A DNA stretch of 64,000 nt from Kribbella kalugense (GCF_004365875.1 NZ_SODF01000003.1:19709-83708); one strand, 5' to 3'. Numbered from the stretch's first letter, positions 24,673-34,104 are shown. A program made the numbers and translations. The notes: generated by a model from the letters alone, not told the origin.

Positions 24673-25097
24673 CCCCCTCGCTTGCGACAGGCGCGCTGCA
24701 TTTGAACAGGAGGTGTCAGCCGCCCAGGTAGTACACCTGAGCGTGATTGCGTCCGCGCGTACAGCGTCCCGCAAGTGCACTACCTGTCGAACTGCACACT
24801 CACCAGCCGCCGCCCCCCGTGCCCGCGAGACTGAGCCAGCAGCCACCCGCCCGGGCACTCCGGCCGCCCGCGCCCGCACCGCCAGCCGAGCCCACCGGCC
24901 GCCGGCCTGATCCGCCTCACCGTCCCCCTGGCCAACGCCGGAGGCGACCTCACCCGACCCGCCTCCCTCTGACCAGCCCCGGAGGCGGCCTCCGTCCACT
25001 CCGCCTTTCCTTTGCCGATGCCGGAGGCGAGGCGAATCTTGTTCATTAGTGTTTGTTTCTCTTGACCTGTTGGCTGTTACGTGCGAACTTTTGGCGC
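24673..25097. other. Non-coding 425-base gap between fahA and the GH101 gene
   Basis: No convincing gene or RNA is seen. The left part holds an inverted repeat (24725-24786). The middle is C-rich low-complexity sequence with three degenerate copies of GCCGGAGGCG (near 24939, 24975 and 25019). The last ~70 bases are AT-richer (TTGTTCATTAGTGTTTG...) and probably hold the GH101 promoter. Confidence 0.5.
24725..24786 (+). terminator. Possible hairpin terminator after fahA
   Basis: CAGGTAGTACAC (24725-24736) pairs with GTGCACTACCTG (24775-24786) with one mismatch, around a 38-base loop, starting 53 bases after the fahA stop. There is no U-tract. Confidence 0.4.
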
Positions 25098-28000
25098 ATG
25101 AAACGTTCAGTGGGGTGTGGAGTACTGGCTGTAGCGTTGACCGCCGGTGTGCTGAGCGTGCCCGCCGGGGCGCACGCTGACAGCACCGCCGGCGACCTGA
25201 CGCTGCGGACGCAGGAATTGACGGTCACCGTCGGGGCGGACTTTCCCCGGGTGATCAAGTACGTCGACAACGCCTCCGGGCAATCCCTCGGCGGCCAGCC
25301 GGACTCGATCGCGACCGTGACGATCGACGGCGTGGCCCGGACCGCCCACCTGACCGCGCCGGCCACGGTCGGTGCCGGCAAGGCGTCGTACACGCTCGCC
25401 TTCGACGCCCTGCCAGATGTCCAGCTCGACGCCAGCCTCAGCGTGGCCGGGCGGGTCACCAAGTTTGCGATCGACGCCGTCCGTGACACCGAGACGAGTC
25501 GCGTGCACACGATCGACATCCCGAACCAGGATCTGGTCTCGGTCGCGAGTACGGACGCGGGCGCGACCACCGCGTTCACCAAGCTCGACCCGGACTCGAC
25601 CCGGACCGCCGACAAGATCACCCCGGTCACCGCCGCCACTCCGGCCGAGACCGCCGCCACCGGAGCGGCGTACGCGTTCGTCAACACGAGCGGCCTGGCT
25701 GCGGGCATCGAGTCGAACTCGACGTACGACAAGCCCTCCGGCCCCACGGTCGACGACGGCGCCCGCTTCTGGCACCAGGCCCGTAAGAGCGCCGACGGCA
25801 GCACCCGCGTCGGCGTGTGGAGCGGCCAGTGGACGTACCGCGCCGACACCTCGCCGTATACCGAACCACTCCCCTGGGCGAAGGTCGTGGTGACGCCGGA
25901 CGCGAACCACGACAAGACCGTCGACTGGGAGGACGGTGCGGTCGCGTTCCGCTCGATCATGGTCGAGCCGAAGGGCGGCGACCAGGTCAAGGACCGGGTC
26001 GTCACGCATATCCCGTTCAACTTCGCCAGCCAGGCCACCCACCCGTTCCTGCGGACGCTCGACGACGTCAAGCGGATCTCGCTCGCGACCGACGGTCTCG
26101 GTCAGTTGGCCCTCCTCAAGGGGTACGCCGGTGAGGGCCACGACTCGGCCCACCCGGACTACGGCGGCGACTACAACCTCCGGGCCGGCGGACTGACCGA
26201 CCTCAACACCCTGCTCAAGCAGGGCAAATCCTGGAACGCGGCCTTCGGCGTCCACGTCAACGCGACCGAGTCCTACCCGGAGGCGAACGCGTTCAGTGAA
26301 GATCTGGTCGACAAGACCGCCAAGGGCTGGAACTGGCTGAACCAGAGCTACTACATCAAGCAGCGCCCGGATCTTGCCTCCGGCAACATCATCAAGCGGT
26401 TCCAGCAGCTCCGCGACGAGACCGACAAGAATCTGCAGGAGCTGTACATCGACGTGTACTACCAGTCCGGCTGGCTGGCCGACGGCCTGACCCGGCAGCT
26501 CGCCGACCAGGGCTGGCAGATCGCCACCGAGTGGGCCAACCGGAACGAGCGCACCTCGCTGTGGTCGCACTGGGCCAACGACCTCGACTACGGCGACGCG
26601 ACGAACAAGGGCCTGAACTCGCAGATCATCCGGTTCGTCCGTAACCACGAGAAGGATGTCTGGAACAACGACCCGATCCTCGGCCAGTCCGCGATCGTCG
26701 AGTTCGAGGGCTGGACCGGCGAGACCGACTGGAACACGTTCTACAGCAACATCTGGCAGCGCAACCTGCCGGCGAAGTTCCTTCAACAGCAGAAGATCCA
26801 GGACTGGAACGCGAACGACATCACCTTTACCGGCGGCGTCCGCGGCGCGGTCGAGAACGGCAAGCGGACGGTGTACGTCGGGAACGCGAAGGTCCTCGAC
26901 GGAGACAAGTACCTGCTCCCGTGGGACAACAACAAGAAGCTCTACCACTACAACCCAACCGGTGGCCAGACGACCTGGAAGGTCCCCTCAGCCTTTGCTG
27001 GAGCACGCACCTTCTCCGTCTACAAGCTGACGGACACCGGCCGGGTCAAGGTCGCGACCGCGCCCGTCCACCAGGGCAGCATCACGCTGAACGCCACGGC
27101 CGGTCAGCCGTACGTCATCTACCCGGACGCCGCACCCAAGCCTCGCCCGGCTGAATGGGGTGCAGGCACGCATCTCCAGGTCCCCGGCTTCAACGCCGGC
27201 AACCTCACCGCCTGGAACGCCACCGGCGGCGCGACGATCGCGACGCTCGAGAACGGCCAGCACGTCGCCTCGCTCGGCACCCGTCAGTCGTCGATCAAGC
27301 AGCGGATCACCGGCCTCACTCGCGGTCGGACCTACAGCGCCTCCGCCTGGATCGAGGTCGAGCCCGGCAAGTCGCGCCCGACCACGCTCTCCGTCGACGG
27401 CGTCAAGAACGTGCTGACCAGATCCACCGCGCAGAACATGGTTGCCTCTGACGACAAACATGGCGCGAACTACCAACGCGTCCGCGTCGTCTTCGACGCG
27501 AAGGGCAGTACTGCGGACTTCGCGATCGCGGCCGGTGCCGGGAAGGCCGCCGTACGGATCGACGACGTCCGTGTGGTCGAGACCAAGCGGCCCACGGCCG
27601 GACTGGTGGACGACTTCGAGAACGTCGACCAGGGCTGGGGACCGTTCGTGAAGGGTGACGCCGGCGGGGTCACGGACCCACGGACGGTGCTCGCGAAGAA
27701 GCACGCGCCGTACACGCAGGCGGGCTGGAACGGGAAGCTCGTCGACGACGTCCTCGACGGCGGCTGGTCGCTCAAGTCGCACGAAGAGAACGCGGGTTTG
27801 GTATACCGGACCACGCCATCGACGGTGAACTTCCAGCCGGGGCACAAGTACAAGGTCAGCTTCGACTACGAGAGCGGTCGGGCTGGCCAGTACTCATGGG
27901 TCCAGGGCGTCGACCGTCCGGACTCGGTCGAGGTCAAGGCGACCCCGATCGGCGAGCAGCGGACCAAGGCGACGTTCAACCAGGAGTTCGTGGCCGGATG

Positions 28001-28859
28001 CGGTGGCGACTACTGGGTCGGTCTGCGCAAACTGACCGACGGTGGCGATCAGACCGACTTCATCATGGACAACTTCGCCGTCACCGATCTCGGTACGACG
28101 TCGGAGCCGGCGGACTGCACGTCCGTCGCGGTGTCCGGGCTGACCGGTCTCGTCTCCGGAGAGGCGAACACGGTCACGACCACGTTCACCAACAACGATG
28201 TGGTTGCCGCCGACAACATCATGCTAGGCCTGACGGCACCGGACGGATGGACCGTCACGGCAACCACTCCGGCAACTCACGCAACCGTTGCCGCAGGCAC
28301 CAGTGCGACGACCACCTGGGACGTGACACCGCCGGCCGGTACACCGGAAGGCCAGTACCCGTTGACGGCATCGGGTGGTCAAGCAACGATCAGCGCGGAG
28401 GCGACCGTACTCCCGCCGGGCATCGTCCCGCAGTCCCGGATCAAGGTCGCGGACGTGGACAGCGAGGACGTTGGCACCGGAGGCGCCGCGACGATGGCGC
28501 TCGACGGAAACCCCAGCACCATTTGGCATTCCGCCTGGTCCGAGGTCCCCACCCCGGCAGGCTTCCCGCACCACATGACGCTCGACCTCGGGTCGACGTA
28601 CCAGGTGAACGGGTTCAGCTACCTGCCCCGGCAGAGTGGGACGAACGGGATGTTCAAGGGGTACGAGATCTACGTCAGCGCCGACGGCCAAGACTGGGGT
28701 ACGCCGGTCGCCAGCGGTGAGTTCCCGAACTCCATCGCGGTACAGCGGGTCGACTTCACCGCCAAGCCCGGCCGCTACGTGAAGTTCGTCGGCACCAGCT
28801 CCCTCAATGGCGCAGTCTTCGGTTCCGCATCCGAGTTCAACGTCTACGGCACCCACTAA
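25098..28859 (+). CDS. Secreted GH101 endo-alpha-N-acetylgalactosaminidase with C-terminal carbohydrate-binding domains
   Basis: 1253 residues. Signal peptide to about residue 29 (VLAVALTAGVLSVPAGAHA). GH101 enzymes release the Gal-beta-1,3-GalNAc disaccharide from Ser/Thr of mucin-type O-glycoproteins. The catalytic barrel (about 250-620) contains GYAGEGHDSAHPDYGG, the nucleophile Asp in ELYIDVYYQSGW, the acid/base Glu in GWQIATEWANRNER and FEGWTGETDWN. After it come a GH101-type beta domain, a galactose-binding-like module near 700-835, another near 840-1010, an NPCBM-associated Ig-like module (TGLVSGEANTVTTTFTNND) and a terminal F5/8 type C (CBM32) domain (YQVNGFSYLPRQSG). The loop between nucleophile and acid/base is short (26 residues). 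It stands alone between two terminators. Confidence 0.92.
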   Translation: MKRSVGCGVLAVALTAGVLSVPAGAHADSTAGDLTLRTQELTVTVGADFPRVIKYVDNASGQSLGGQPDSIATVTIDGVARTAHLTAPATVGAGKASYTLAFDALPDVQLDASLSVAGRVTKFAIDAVRDTETSRVHTIDIPNQDLVSVASTDAGATTAFTKLDPDSTRTADKITPVTAATPAETAATGAAYAFVNTSGLAAGIESNSTYDKPSGPTVDDGARFWHQARKSADGSTRVGVWSGQWTYRADTSPYTEPLPWAKVVVTPDANHDKTVDWEDGAVAFRSIMVEPKGGDQVKDRVVTHIPFNFASQATHPFLRTLDDVKRISLATDGLGQLALLKGYAGEGHDSAHPDYGGDYNLRAGGLTDLNTLLKQGKSWNAAFGVHVNATESYPEANAFSEDLVDKTAKGWNWLNQSYYIKQRPDLASGNIIKRFQQLRDETDKNLQELYIDVYYQSGWLADGLTRQLADQGWQIATEWANRNERTSLWSHWANDLDYGDATNKGLNSQIIRFVRNHEKDVWNNDPILGQSAIVEFEGWTGETDWNTFYSNIWQRNLPAKFLQQQKIQDWNANDITFTGGVRGAVENGKRTVYVGNAKVLDGDKYLLPWDNNKKLYHYNPTGGQTTWKVPSAFAGARTFSVYKLTDTGRVKVATAPVHQGSITLNATAGQPYVIYPDAAPKPRPAEWGAGTHLQVPGFNAGNLTAWNATGGATIATLENGQHVASLGTRQSSIKQRITGLTRGRTYSASAWIEVEPGKSRPTTLSVDGVKNVLTRSTAQNMVASDDKHGANYQRVRVVFDAKGSTADFAIAAGAGKAAVRIDDVRVVETKRPTAGLVDDFENVDQGWGPFVKGDAGGVTDPRTVLAKKHAPYTQAGWNGKLVDDVLDGGWSLKSHEENAGLVYRTTPSTVNFQPGHKYKVSFDYESGRAGQYSWVQGVDRPDSVEVKATPIGEQRTKATFNQEFVAGCGGDYWVGLRKLTDGGDQTDFIMDNFAVTDLGTTSEPADCTSVAVSGLTGLVSGEANTVTTTFTNNDVVAADNIMLGLTAPDGWTVTATTPATHATVAAGTSATTTWDVTPPAGTPEGQYPLTASGGQATISAEATVLPPGIVPQSRIKVADVDSEDVGTGGAATMALDGNPSTIWHSAWSEVPTPAGFPHHMTLDLGSTYQVNGFSYLPRQSGTNGMFKGYEIYVSADGQDWGTPVASGEFPNSIAVQRVDFTAKPGRYVKFVGTSSLNGAVFGSASEFNVYGTH

Positions 28860-28862
28860 ACA

Positions 28863-28903
28863 AAGCGGCGCCACTCTCCGCCCCTTGGGGAGTGGCGCCG
28901 CTT
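28863..28903. terminator. Strong bidirectional terminator
   Basis: A 17-bp stem with one mismatch (left arm 28863-28879, beginning AAGCGGCGCCACTC; right arm 28887-28903) lies between the convergent GH101 gene and a small secreted-protein gene. Confidence 0.85.
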
Positions 28904-28909
28904 CGCGTC

Positions 28910-29323
28910 TTACTTGGTGATGGTCACCGAGATCGGCGCGGAGGCGGTGTTCGCTGCGACTACGCGGAACTTGTTGACGCCGACGCGGCCGCTCTCCACC
29001 CAGACCGAGTAGGTCGCGCGGCTGGTCACCTTGGTGCTGGCCGGGAACTTGACCCACTTGCCGTTCTCGAGCCGCTGCACCTGGACGACGGTGTTCTTCG
29101 CGATGCCGGCGGTCTTGCCGGTGAAGGAGACCTTGGCCCACGCCTTCGCGGTGGCCTTGTCCGACTTGATCGTGATCGACTTCGCCGCGACCGAAGCGCT
29201 CGCCACGGTGGTGTGCGTCGTGGCCGCGTTGGCCTGCAGGGCTCCGGCGATGCCGAGGCCTCCACCGGCCAGTGCGAGACCGGCGACGACGGCAGCGGAA
29301 CGGCGAATGAACTGAGTACGCAT
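28910..29323 (-). CDS. Small secreted protein, unknown function
   Basis: 137 residues. A signal peptide (FIRRSAAVVAGLALAGGGLGIAGAL...ANA) precedes a ~105-residue mature domain of alternating beta-strand pattern (VSFTGKTAGIAKNTVVQVQRLENGKWVKF), like small actinobacterial Ig-like or SH3-like surface proteins. No catalytic motif. The leader contains a stem (TTCCCCTC at 29332 with GAGGGGAA at 29357) that includes a GAGGGG which may be the ribosome site. Confidence 0.65.
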   Translation of the reverse strand: MRTQFIRRSAAVVAGLALAGGGLGIAGALQANAATTHTTVASASVAAKSITIKSDKATAKAWAKVSFTGKTAGIAKNTVVQVQRLENGKWVKFPASTKVTSRATYSVWVESGRVGVNKFRVVAANTASAPISVTITK

Positions 29324-29394
29324 GATGTTCTGGTTTCCCCTCGTTTTGTTGGTGTTACGGAGGGGAAGACGCGACGGCAGCAGGAAAGGTTGTG

Positions 29395-30639
29395 TTACGA
29401 CTGCGTCTCAGGTTCGGACGGCAGCACCAGACGAGCCAGTGCACCACCGCCCGGAGCCTCACCAAAGGTCAGCTCAGCACCGAGAACCTTGGCATGACCG
29501 GCCGCGATGGTCAGCCCCAGACCGTGCCCGACACCGCGCTCGGCCATCCCGGACCGGAACCGGCGCGGGCCCTCGGCAATCAACTCCTCCGGGTAACCGT
29601 TGCCGTGGTCAACCACCTCGACGGTCCGCCCGCTGACCGTGACCTCGACCGGCGGCTTGCCGTGCCGCAGTCCGTTGACGATCAGGTTGGCCAGGATCCG
29701 CTCGATCCGCCGCGAGTCGGTCGACACGGTCTGGTCCGGCCCGAGCTGGTGGACGATCACGCTGTCCGGCGCCAGCGACTGCTGCATCCGCAACCGAGCC
29801 ACAGCCGATCCGACGAACGCGCCGAGGCCGAGCAGCTCCAGGTCGGCCTGCTCGACACCCGAGTCGAACCGCGCGATCTCGAGCAGGTCCTCGACCAGTC
29901 GCCGCAGTACCTTGGCCCGGTCGCGGACCAGCTCGCTCGGTCGGCCCGGCGGCAGCAGCTCGGCCGCGGTGGTCAGACCGGTCACCGGCGTACGAAGGTC
30001 ATGCGCCACATCCGCGGTGAACCGGCGCTCGGCCTCGAGCTGGCCGCGCAACGAGCTGGCCATCGTGTCGATCGCGGTCGCCAGCGACTGCACCTCATCC
30101 TTGCCTTTGCCAACGGCCTGGGCCGCCGACGCGTCCAGGTCACCGGCGGCGATGCGCCGTGCCGCACCGGCCACTGCGACGATCCGCTTGGACAGGCTGC
30201 CGGCCAGGATCACGCTGACCAGGGCGACCAGCGCGACCGTGCCGATCCCGCCGAGCAGGAGCGCCCGCTGGAGCGCCTTCATCGAGTCGTCGCTGGTCTG
30301 GTAGTCCTGCTCGATCGAAAGGATCTTGCCGTCCTTGACCGCGACCGCCGCCCACATCTTCGCGTGCGGCGATCCGGTCTTGAACGTGGCCCGCTTGCCC
30401 TCGAGCACGGCGTCGCGCAGCTGCGGCGGCAGATCCGGATCGTCCACCTTCGCTCCGAACACCGGTACGTCGTTGGTGTCGTAGCTCTGCGCCGCGAGCT
30501 GGATCCGCTCGTCCGCGAAGCTGCGCGTGCGGTCCAGCCTGGCCGACTGGGCCTGGGTGTAGACCGCGACGCACAGCACCAGGATCGCGAGCGAGGAGAC
30601 CAGCAGGAAGATGAGACCTAGCTTGCCCCGCAGCCCCAT
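29395..30639 (-). CDS. Sensor histidine kinase, CseC-like
   Basis: 414 residues. Two membrane helices (about 8-28 and 127-148) bracket a ~98-residue extracytoplasmic sensor; a HAMP linker follows to about 200, then HisKA with FTADVAHDLRTP (H213), N box NLIVNGLRHG and G1 VVDHGNGYPEE. The gene directly abuts the regulator (TAGATG) and lies in a lipoprotein-regulator-kinase order, as in Streptomyces cseA-cseB-cseC, which sense cell-wall damage. Confidence 0.85.
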   Translation of the reverse strand: MGLRGKLGLIFLLVSSLAILVLCVAVYTQAQSARLDRTRSFADERIQLAAQSYDTNDVPVFGAKVDDPDLPPQLRDAVLEGKRATFKTGSPHAKMWAAVAVKDGKILSIEQDYQTSDDSMKALQRALLLGGIGTVALVALVSVILAGSLSKRIVAVAGAARRIAAGDLDASAAQAVGKGKDEVQSLATAIDTMASSLRGQLEAERRFTADVAHDLRTPVTGLTTAAELLPPGRPSELVRDRAKVLRRLVEDLLEIARFDSGVEQADLELLGLGAFVGSAVARLRMQQSLAPDSVIVHQLGPDQTVSTDSRRIERILANLIVNGLRHGKPPVEVTVSGRTVEVVDHGNGYPEELIAEGPRRFRSGMAERGVGHGLGLTIAAGHAKVLGAELTFGEAPGGGALARLVLPSEPETQS

Positions 30640-31338
30640 CTAGGCCCGCAGCTTGTACCCGAAGCCGCGGACGGTTTCGATGCGGTCGGCACCGATCTTG
30701 GTCCGCAGCCGCTGCAGGTGGACGTCGACCAGCCGGCCGTCGCCGCCCCACTCGTAGTCCCAGACCCGCTGCAGCAGCGTCGAACGGCTGAGCACCACAC
30801 CGGGGTTGTTGGCGAACTCGATCAGCAGCTTGAGCTCGGTCGGCGTCAGCTGGACGGTCTGTCCACTCCGCCGTACCTCCAGCGCCTCCCGATCCAGCTC
30901 GAGGTCGCCGAACGACTCCACGCCGGAGCCGGCCGCCGGCGCCGGACGCTCCGGATCGGACACCGCCCGGCGCATCACCGCCCGCAGTCGCGCCACCAGC
31001 ACCTGGGTGTCGAACGGTTTGGTCACATAGTCGTCGGCGCCTGCTTCCAGACCGAGTACGACGTCGAGCGCGTCACCGCGGGCCGAGACCATCACGATCG
31101 GAACCGTGCTGGTCTCGCGGACCCGTCGGCAGACCGAGATGCCGTCCAGGCCGGGCAGCATGATGTCGAGCATCACGACGTCCGGATGGATCTTCTCGAA
31201 TCGCTCGATCGCTTCCAGGCCGTCTTCTGCCGTGGTCACGTCGTAGCCGTGTCGCTCGAGGGTCAACTGGGTCGCCTCACGGATCACCGCGTCGTCCTCG
31301 ACCATGAGAATGCGCGCTGCCGGTTCTTCCGGTACCAC
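30640..31338 (-). CDS. OmpR-family response regulator, CseB-like
   Basis: 232 residues from GTG. Receiver domain with E14/D15/D16 acidic cluster, D58 (VVMLDIMLPG) and K107 (VTKPFD); winged-helix domain at about 135-232 with LTPTELKLLIEFANNPG and a C-terminal RIETVRGFGYKL. The stretch DAVIREATQLTLERHG is very like Streptomyces CseB, which switches on sigE during envelope stress. No sigE is adjacent here, so its target must lie elsewhere or differ. Confidence 0.88.
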   Translation of the reverse strand: MVPEEPAARILMVEDDAVIREATQLTLERHGYDVTTAEDGLEAIERFEKIHPDVVMLDIMLPGLDGISVCRRVRETSTVPIVMVSARGDALDVVLGLEAGADDYVTKPFDTQVLVARLRAVMRRAVSDPERPAPAAGSGVESFGDLELDREALEVRRSGQTVQLTPTELKLLIEFANNPGVVLSRSTLLQRVWDYEWGGDGRLVDVHLQRLRTKIGADRIETVRGFGYKLRA

Positions 31339-31353
31339 CGAACTTCAGTCTCC

Positions 31354-31953
31354 CTACTGGTCCGTCGAGCTCACCTTGATCATCTGCCGACCGTTCCAAC
31401 GGTAGACCTCGACCCGTCGGCCCGACGGGCAGCAGACCGGGTCGTTGATCGTAAAGATCTTCGACTCGACCACCAGGTTCCCATCGGGGCTGGCGTTCAC
31501 GGTCGGTTGCTCGACGTTCAGGTTCCAGATCGGTCGCGGGCCCGAGGGCTCCACGGCGATCAGGAAGATACCGAAGACGAACTTCTCCAAGGTGTGGAGC
31601 AGGACGATCTGCTGAGGTGTACCGCTGTGTAATACATCAACGGTCTTACCCCTGCTGAGGCAACGCGAAATCACGGTGCAATTCGAAAGTACTGTCCGCG
31701 CGTAGCTGGACAGGTGCTGATCGGCGAGCAATCTGACCCGGACCTTGGCCAGGTCGACGGCCACCTCGGGGGTGCGTTCGGGGGTCGTCGGGGTGCCATT
31801 GGTGCCCAGGACAACCGATGGCGTCGGGGTCGACGGGGGCGGCGATTCGGGGCCTTCGACCCGCAGTCCGCCGCCGTTCGCACACCCGGAGAGCGCCGCC
31901 AGCGCGGCGAAAGCCGTCACGGCAGGCAGCACGGTACGGCGCCACAGACCCAT
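31354..31953 (-). CDS. Lipoprotein, CseA-like in position
   Basis: 199 residues from the ATG at 31951-31953 (TAGGAGG 6 bases upstream). A lipoprotein signal ends in LSGC with the lipidated C24. A Pro/Thr-rich spacer follows (SPPPSTPTPS), then a compact domain with GerMN-like flavour (VDVLHSGTPQQIVLLHTLEKF). In Streptomyces the lipoprotein CseA dampens the CseB/CseC response. Position immediately before the regulator (15-base gap) supports the same role; sequence identity to CseA was not checked. Confidence 0.65.
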   Translation of the reverse strand: MGLWRRTVLPAVTAFAALAALSGCANGGGLRVEGPESPPPSTPTPSVVLGTNGTPTTPERTPEVAVDLAKVRVRLLADQHLSSYARTVLSNCTVISRCLSRGKTVDVLHSGTPQQIVLLHTLEKFVFGIFLIAVEPSGPRPIWNLNVEQPTVNASPDGNLVVESKIFTINDPVCCPSGRRVEVYRWNGRQMIKVSSTDQ

Positions 31954-32088
31954 CGGGCGCCTCCTACCCTGCATCCAGTCCCCCCGCGAGTTCAGACAAC
32001 TACCTTCCATAGTGCTGGGCCGACGTCACATTCGACGGGCACGGACGTCGAGCGGCCGCGACAGTTCTATTGCGGTTGGATCACAGCC

Positions 32089-33465
32089 TCACCCGGCGAC
32101 GATCTTGCCGGGATTGAGCAGGTTTTTCGGGTCCAGCGCGTTCTTGATCGCCCGGTGTACGTCGAGCGCGACCGGGCCGATCTCCTCGGCCAGCCAGGTC
32201 CGCTTCAGCAGCCCGACCCCGTGCTCGCCGGTGATGGTGCCGCCGAGCTCCAGCCCGATCTCCATCACCCGGTCGAACGCGACCTGGGCCCGCTCGGCCT
32301 GCGCCGGATCGGTCTGGTCGAAGACCACCGTCGGGTGCATGTTGCCGTCGCCGGCGTGACCAAGAACACCGATGGTGATGTCGAGCTCCGCCGACAGCTC
32401 CTCGATCCGGCCGATGAACTCCGCCAGCCGCGACCGGGGTACGGCGACGTCGTCGATCATCGTCGTACCGAGCTCCTCCAACGCGGTCAGCGCGGCCCGG
32501 CGGCCCTCAAGCAGCAGCTCGCCCTCGGCGTCGTCGTCGGCCTCGATGCACTCCAGCGCGCCGTGGTCGCGGCACAGCTTGGCCACCGCGGCGATATCGG
32601 CCGCGCCCGCTTCACCGCCGGCATCGGACTGCGCGATCAGCATCGCGGCCGCGTCGTCCGGCAGGTCCATCCGCTTGTACTTGTTCACCGCGCGGATCGT
32701 GGTCCGGTCCATGATCTCCAGCAGGCTGAGCGAGACGCCGCTGCGGATGATCTCCAGGATCGCGTTGCCGGCCTCGACGCCGGAGCCGAACAGGGCCGCC
32801 ATCGTCCGCGGCTTAGCGGCCTGCGGTCGCAGCGCGAGGGTCGCCTCGGTGATGATGCCGAGCGTGCCTTCGCTGCCGACGATCAGCTTGGCCAGGTCGT
32901 ACCCGGCGACACCCTTCACGGTCTTCCGGCCGGTCCGCAGTACCCGGCCGTCGGCGAGCACGACCTCCAGGCCGAGCACGTAGTCCGTGGTCACGCCGTA
33001 CTTCACGCAGCACAGGCCGCCCGAGTTCGTGGACAGGTTGCCGCCGATCGAGCAGAACTCCCAGCTGGACGGGTCCGGCGGGTAGAACAGCCCGTGCTCG
33101 GCCACCGCGCGGGAGAGGACCGCGTTGTAGACGCCCGGCTGCGTGACGACGTACCGGTCGATCGGCTCGATGGCCAGGATGCGGTCCATCTTCTCCAGCG
33201 AGATGACGATGCAGCCGTCGAGCGCGTTGGCGGCGCCGGACAGCCCGGACCTCGCACCCTGCGGCACGATCGGTACGCCGGCCTCGGCCGCGATCCGCAC
33301 CGTCGCCTGGACGTGCGCGGTCTCCCGGGCCAGTACGACGGCAAGTGGTATCCCGGCCGGGCAGAACATCGCCCGGTCGTACCGGTAGCTCTCCATCCGG
33401 TCCGGATCGGTCACCAGCGCTTCGGGCGGAAGCACCTTGCGCAACTGCTCGACAACCTCACTCAT
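32089..33465 (-). CDS. FAD-linked oxidase, GlcD / D-lactate dehydrogenase type
   Basis: 458 residues. The FAD_binding_4 domain has VPQGARSGLSGAANA and DPSSWEFCSIGGNLSTNSGG; the FAD_oxidase_C domain has LGHAGDGNMHP (metal/His) and ITGEHGVGLLK. Enzymes of this group oxidise glycolate, D-lactate or other 2-hydroxy acids to 2-oxo acids with a quinone or cytochrome acceptor. A palindrome sits 18 bases upstream of the ATG. No GlcE/GlcF partners are present, which fits a single-subunit D-lactate dehydrogenase. Confidence 0.87.
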   Translation of the reverse strand: MSEVVEQLRKVLPPEALVTDPDRMESYRYDRAMFCPAGIPLAVVLARETAHVQATVRIAAEAGVPIVPQGARSGLSGAANALDGCIVISLEKMDRILAIEPIDRYVVTQPGVYNAVLSRAVAEHGLFYPPDPSSWEFCSIGGNLSTNSGGLCCVKYGVTTDYVLGLEVVLADGRVLRTGRKTVKGVAGYDLAKLIVGSEGTLGIITEATLALRPQAAKPRTMAALFGSGVEAGNAILEIIRSGVSLSLLEIMDRTTIRAVNKYKRMDLPDDAAAMLIAQSDAGGEAGAADIAAVAKLCRDHGALECIEADDDAEGELLLEGRRAALTALEELGTTMIDDVAVPRSRLAEFIGRIEELSAELDITIGVLGHAGDGNMHPTVVFDQTDPAQAERAQVAFDRVMEIGLELGGTITGEHGVGLLKRTWLAEEIGPVALDVHRAIKNALDPKNLLNPGKIVAG

Positions 33466-33482
33466 AGTGCGAGCCTATGCAC

Positions 33483-33494
33483 TACTGCGCAGTA
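33483..33494. promoter_or_regulatory. 12-bp perfect palindrome in the promoter of the GlcD-type gene
   Basis: TACTGCGCAGTA is self-complementary and is flanked by GCAC and, two bases off, GTGC. Placed 18-29 bases before the ATG it would overlap the -10/start region, as expected for a repressor operator. Confidence 0.45.
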
Positions 33495-33527
33495 CTGTGC
33501 ACCCCTCCGGCGTCGCCGTGAGACAGC

Positions 33528-34010
33528 TCAGCGGGTGCGCTTGGTGGCATTCTCCGAGATCTCCTGGTAGCCGCCGCCGTAGTTGTGGTACTCCCGGCCG
33601 ATCGCGGCGAACGTGATACTCCCGCTCGTCGCCTTGACCTTCGGAGTCCGGCAGGTGCGCTGGCCCTGGATCACCGACCCGTTGCCGCCGCTGCTGTCGC
33701 AGCTGAGCACCCGGCCGTCGTTGCCGCCGCCGTACTGCACCAGGAAGGCGTTGGCCTTCGCGTTGGCCACCAGCGGCGACGCCATGGTGATCTCGGCCCA
33801 GTACTGCGAACAACCGTCCCGGACGAGCCGGATCGTGCCCCAGCTCGGCGGCTGGTGATCACGCAGCATCGGCGCCGATGAGATGGACCTCGCACCAGAG
33901 CAGCTGGCGGCCGTGGAGTCCACAGCGGCCTCGGCAGGTACGGCGGAAAGGGCGATCACGCCCACCCCAGCCAGACCCGCGGTGCTGAGCAGAATGCCCA
34001 GAGTCTTCAT
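33528..34010 (-). CDS. Small secreted protein, weakly DUF2690-like
   Basis: 160 residues. Signal peptide (LGILLSTAGLAGVGVIALSAVPAEA), then a ~133-residue domain with four cysteines, likely two disulfides. The segment WGTIRLVRDGCSQYWAEITM resembles the core of DUF2690 proteins, which have an aromatic Trp-Ala motif after a cysteine; this is a weak resemblance. Role unknown. The only IclR-like motif outside the catabolic promoters (34091) lies 81 bases upstream. Confidence 0.6.
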   Translation of the reverse strand: MKTLGILLSTAGLAGVGVIALSAVPAEAAVDSTAASCSGARSISSAPMLRDHQPPSWGTIRLVRDGCSQYWAEITMASPLVANAKANAFLVQYGGGNDGRVLSCDSSGGNGSVIQGQRTCRTPKVKATSGSITFAAIGREYHNYGGGYQEISENATKRTR

Positions 34011-34090
34011 GACGAAACCCTTCCTGAGTGCACGCCCCGACGCACACTCAGGAAGGCACACTACGCGAACGGAGCCTGCCCGGACAGTCA

Positions 34091-34104
34091 TTCCGGTAAT
34101 CGGA
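34091..34104. promoter_or_regulatory. IclR-type operator candidate downstream of hpd
   Basis: TTCCGGTAATCGGA is the most symmetrical copy of the TCCGRTAATCGR motif (TCCG-N5-CGGA). It sits between the hpd stop (34162) and the small secreted-protein gene, so it could govern the latter or be a distal site. Confidence 0.45.

Noticed and set aside
24713..24910. Short frames in the fahA-GH101 gap
   Set aside because: Low-complexity Pro/Arg/Ala-rich translations without ribosome sites; composition follows the C-rich DNA.
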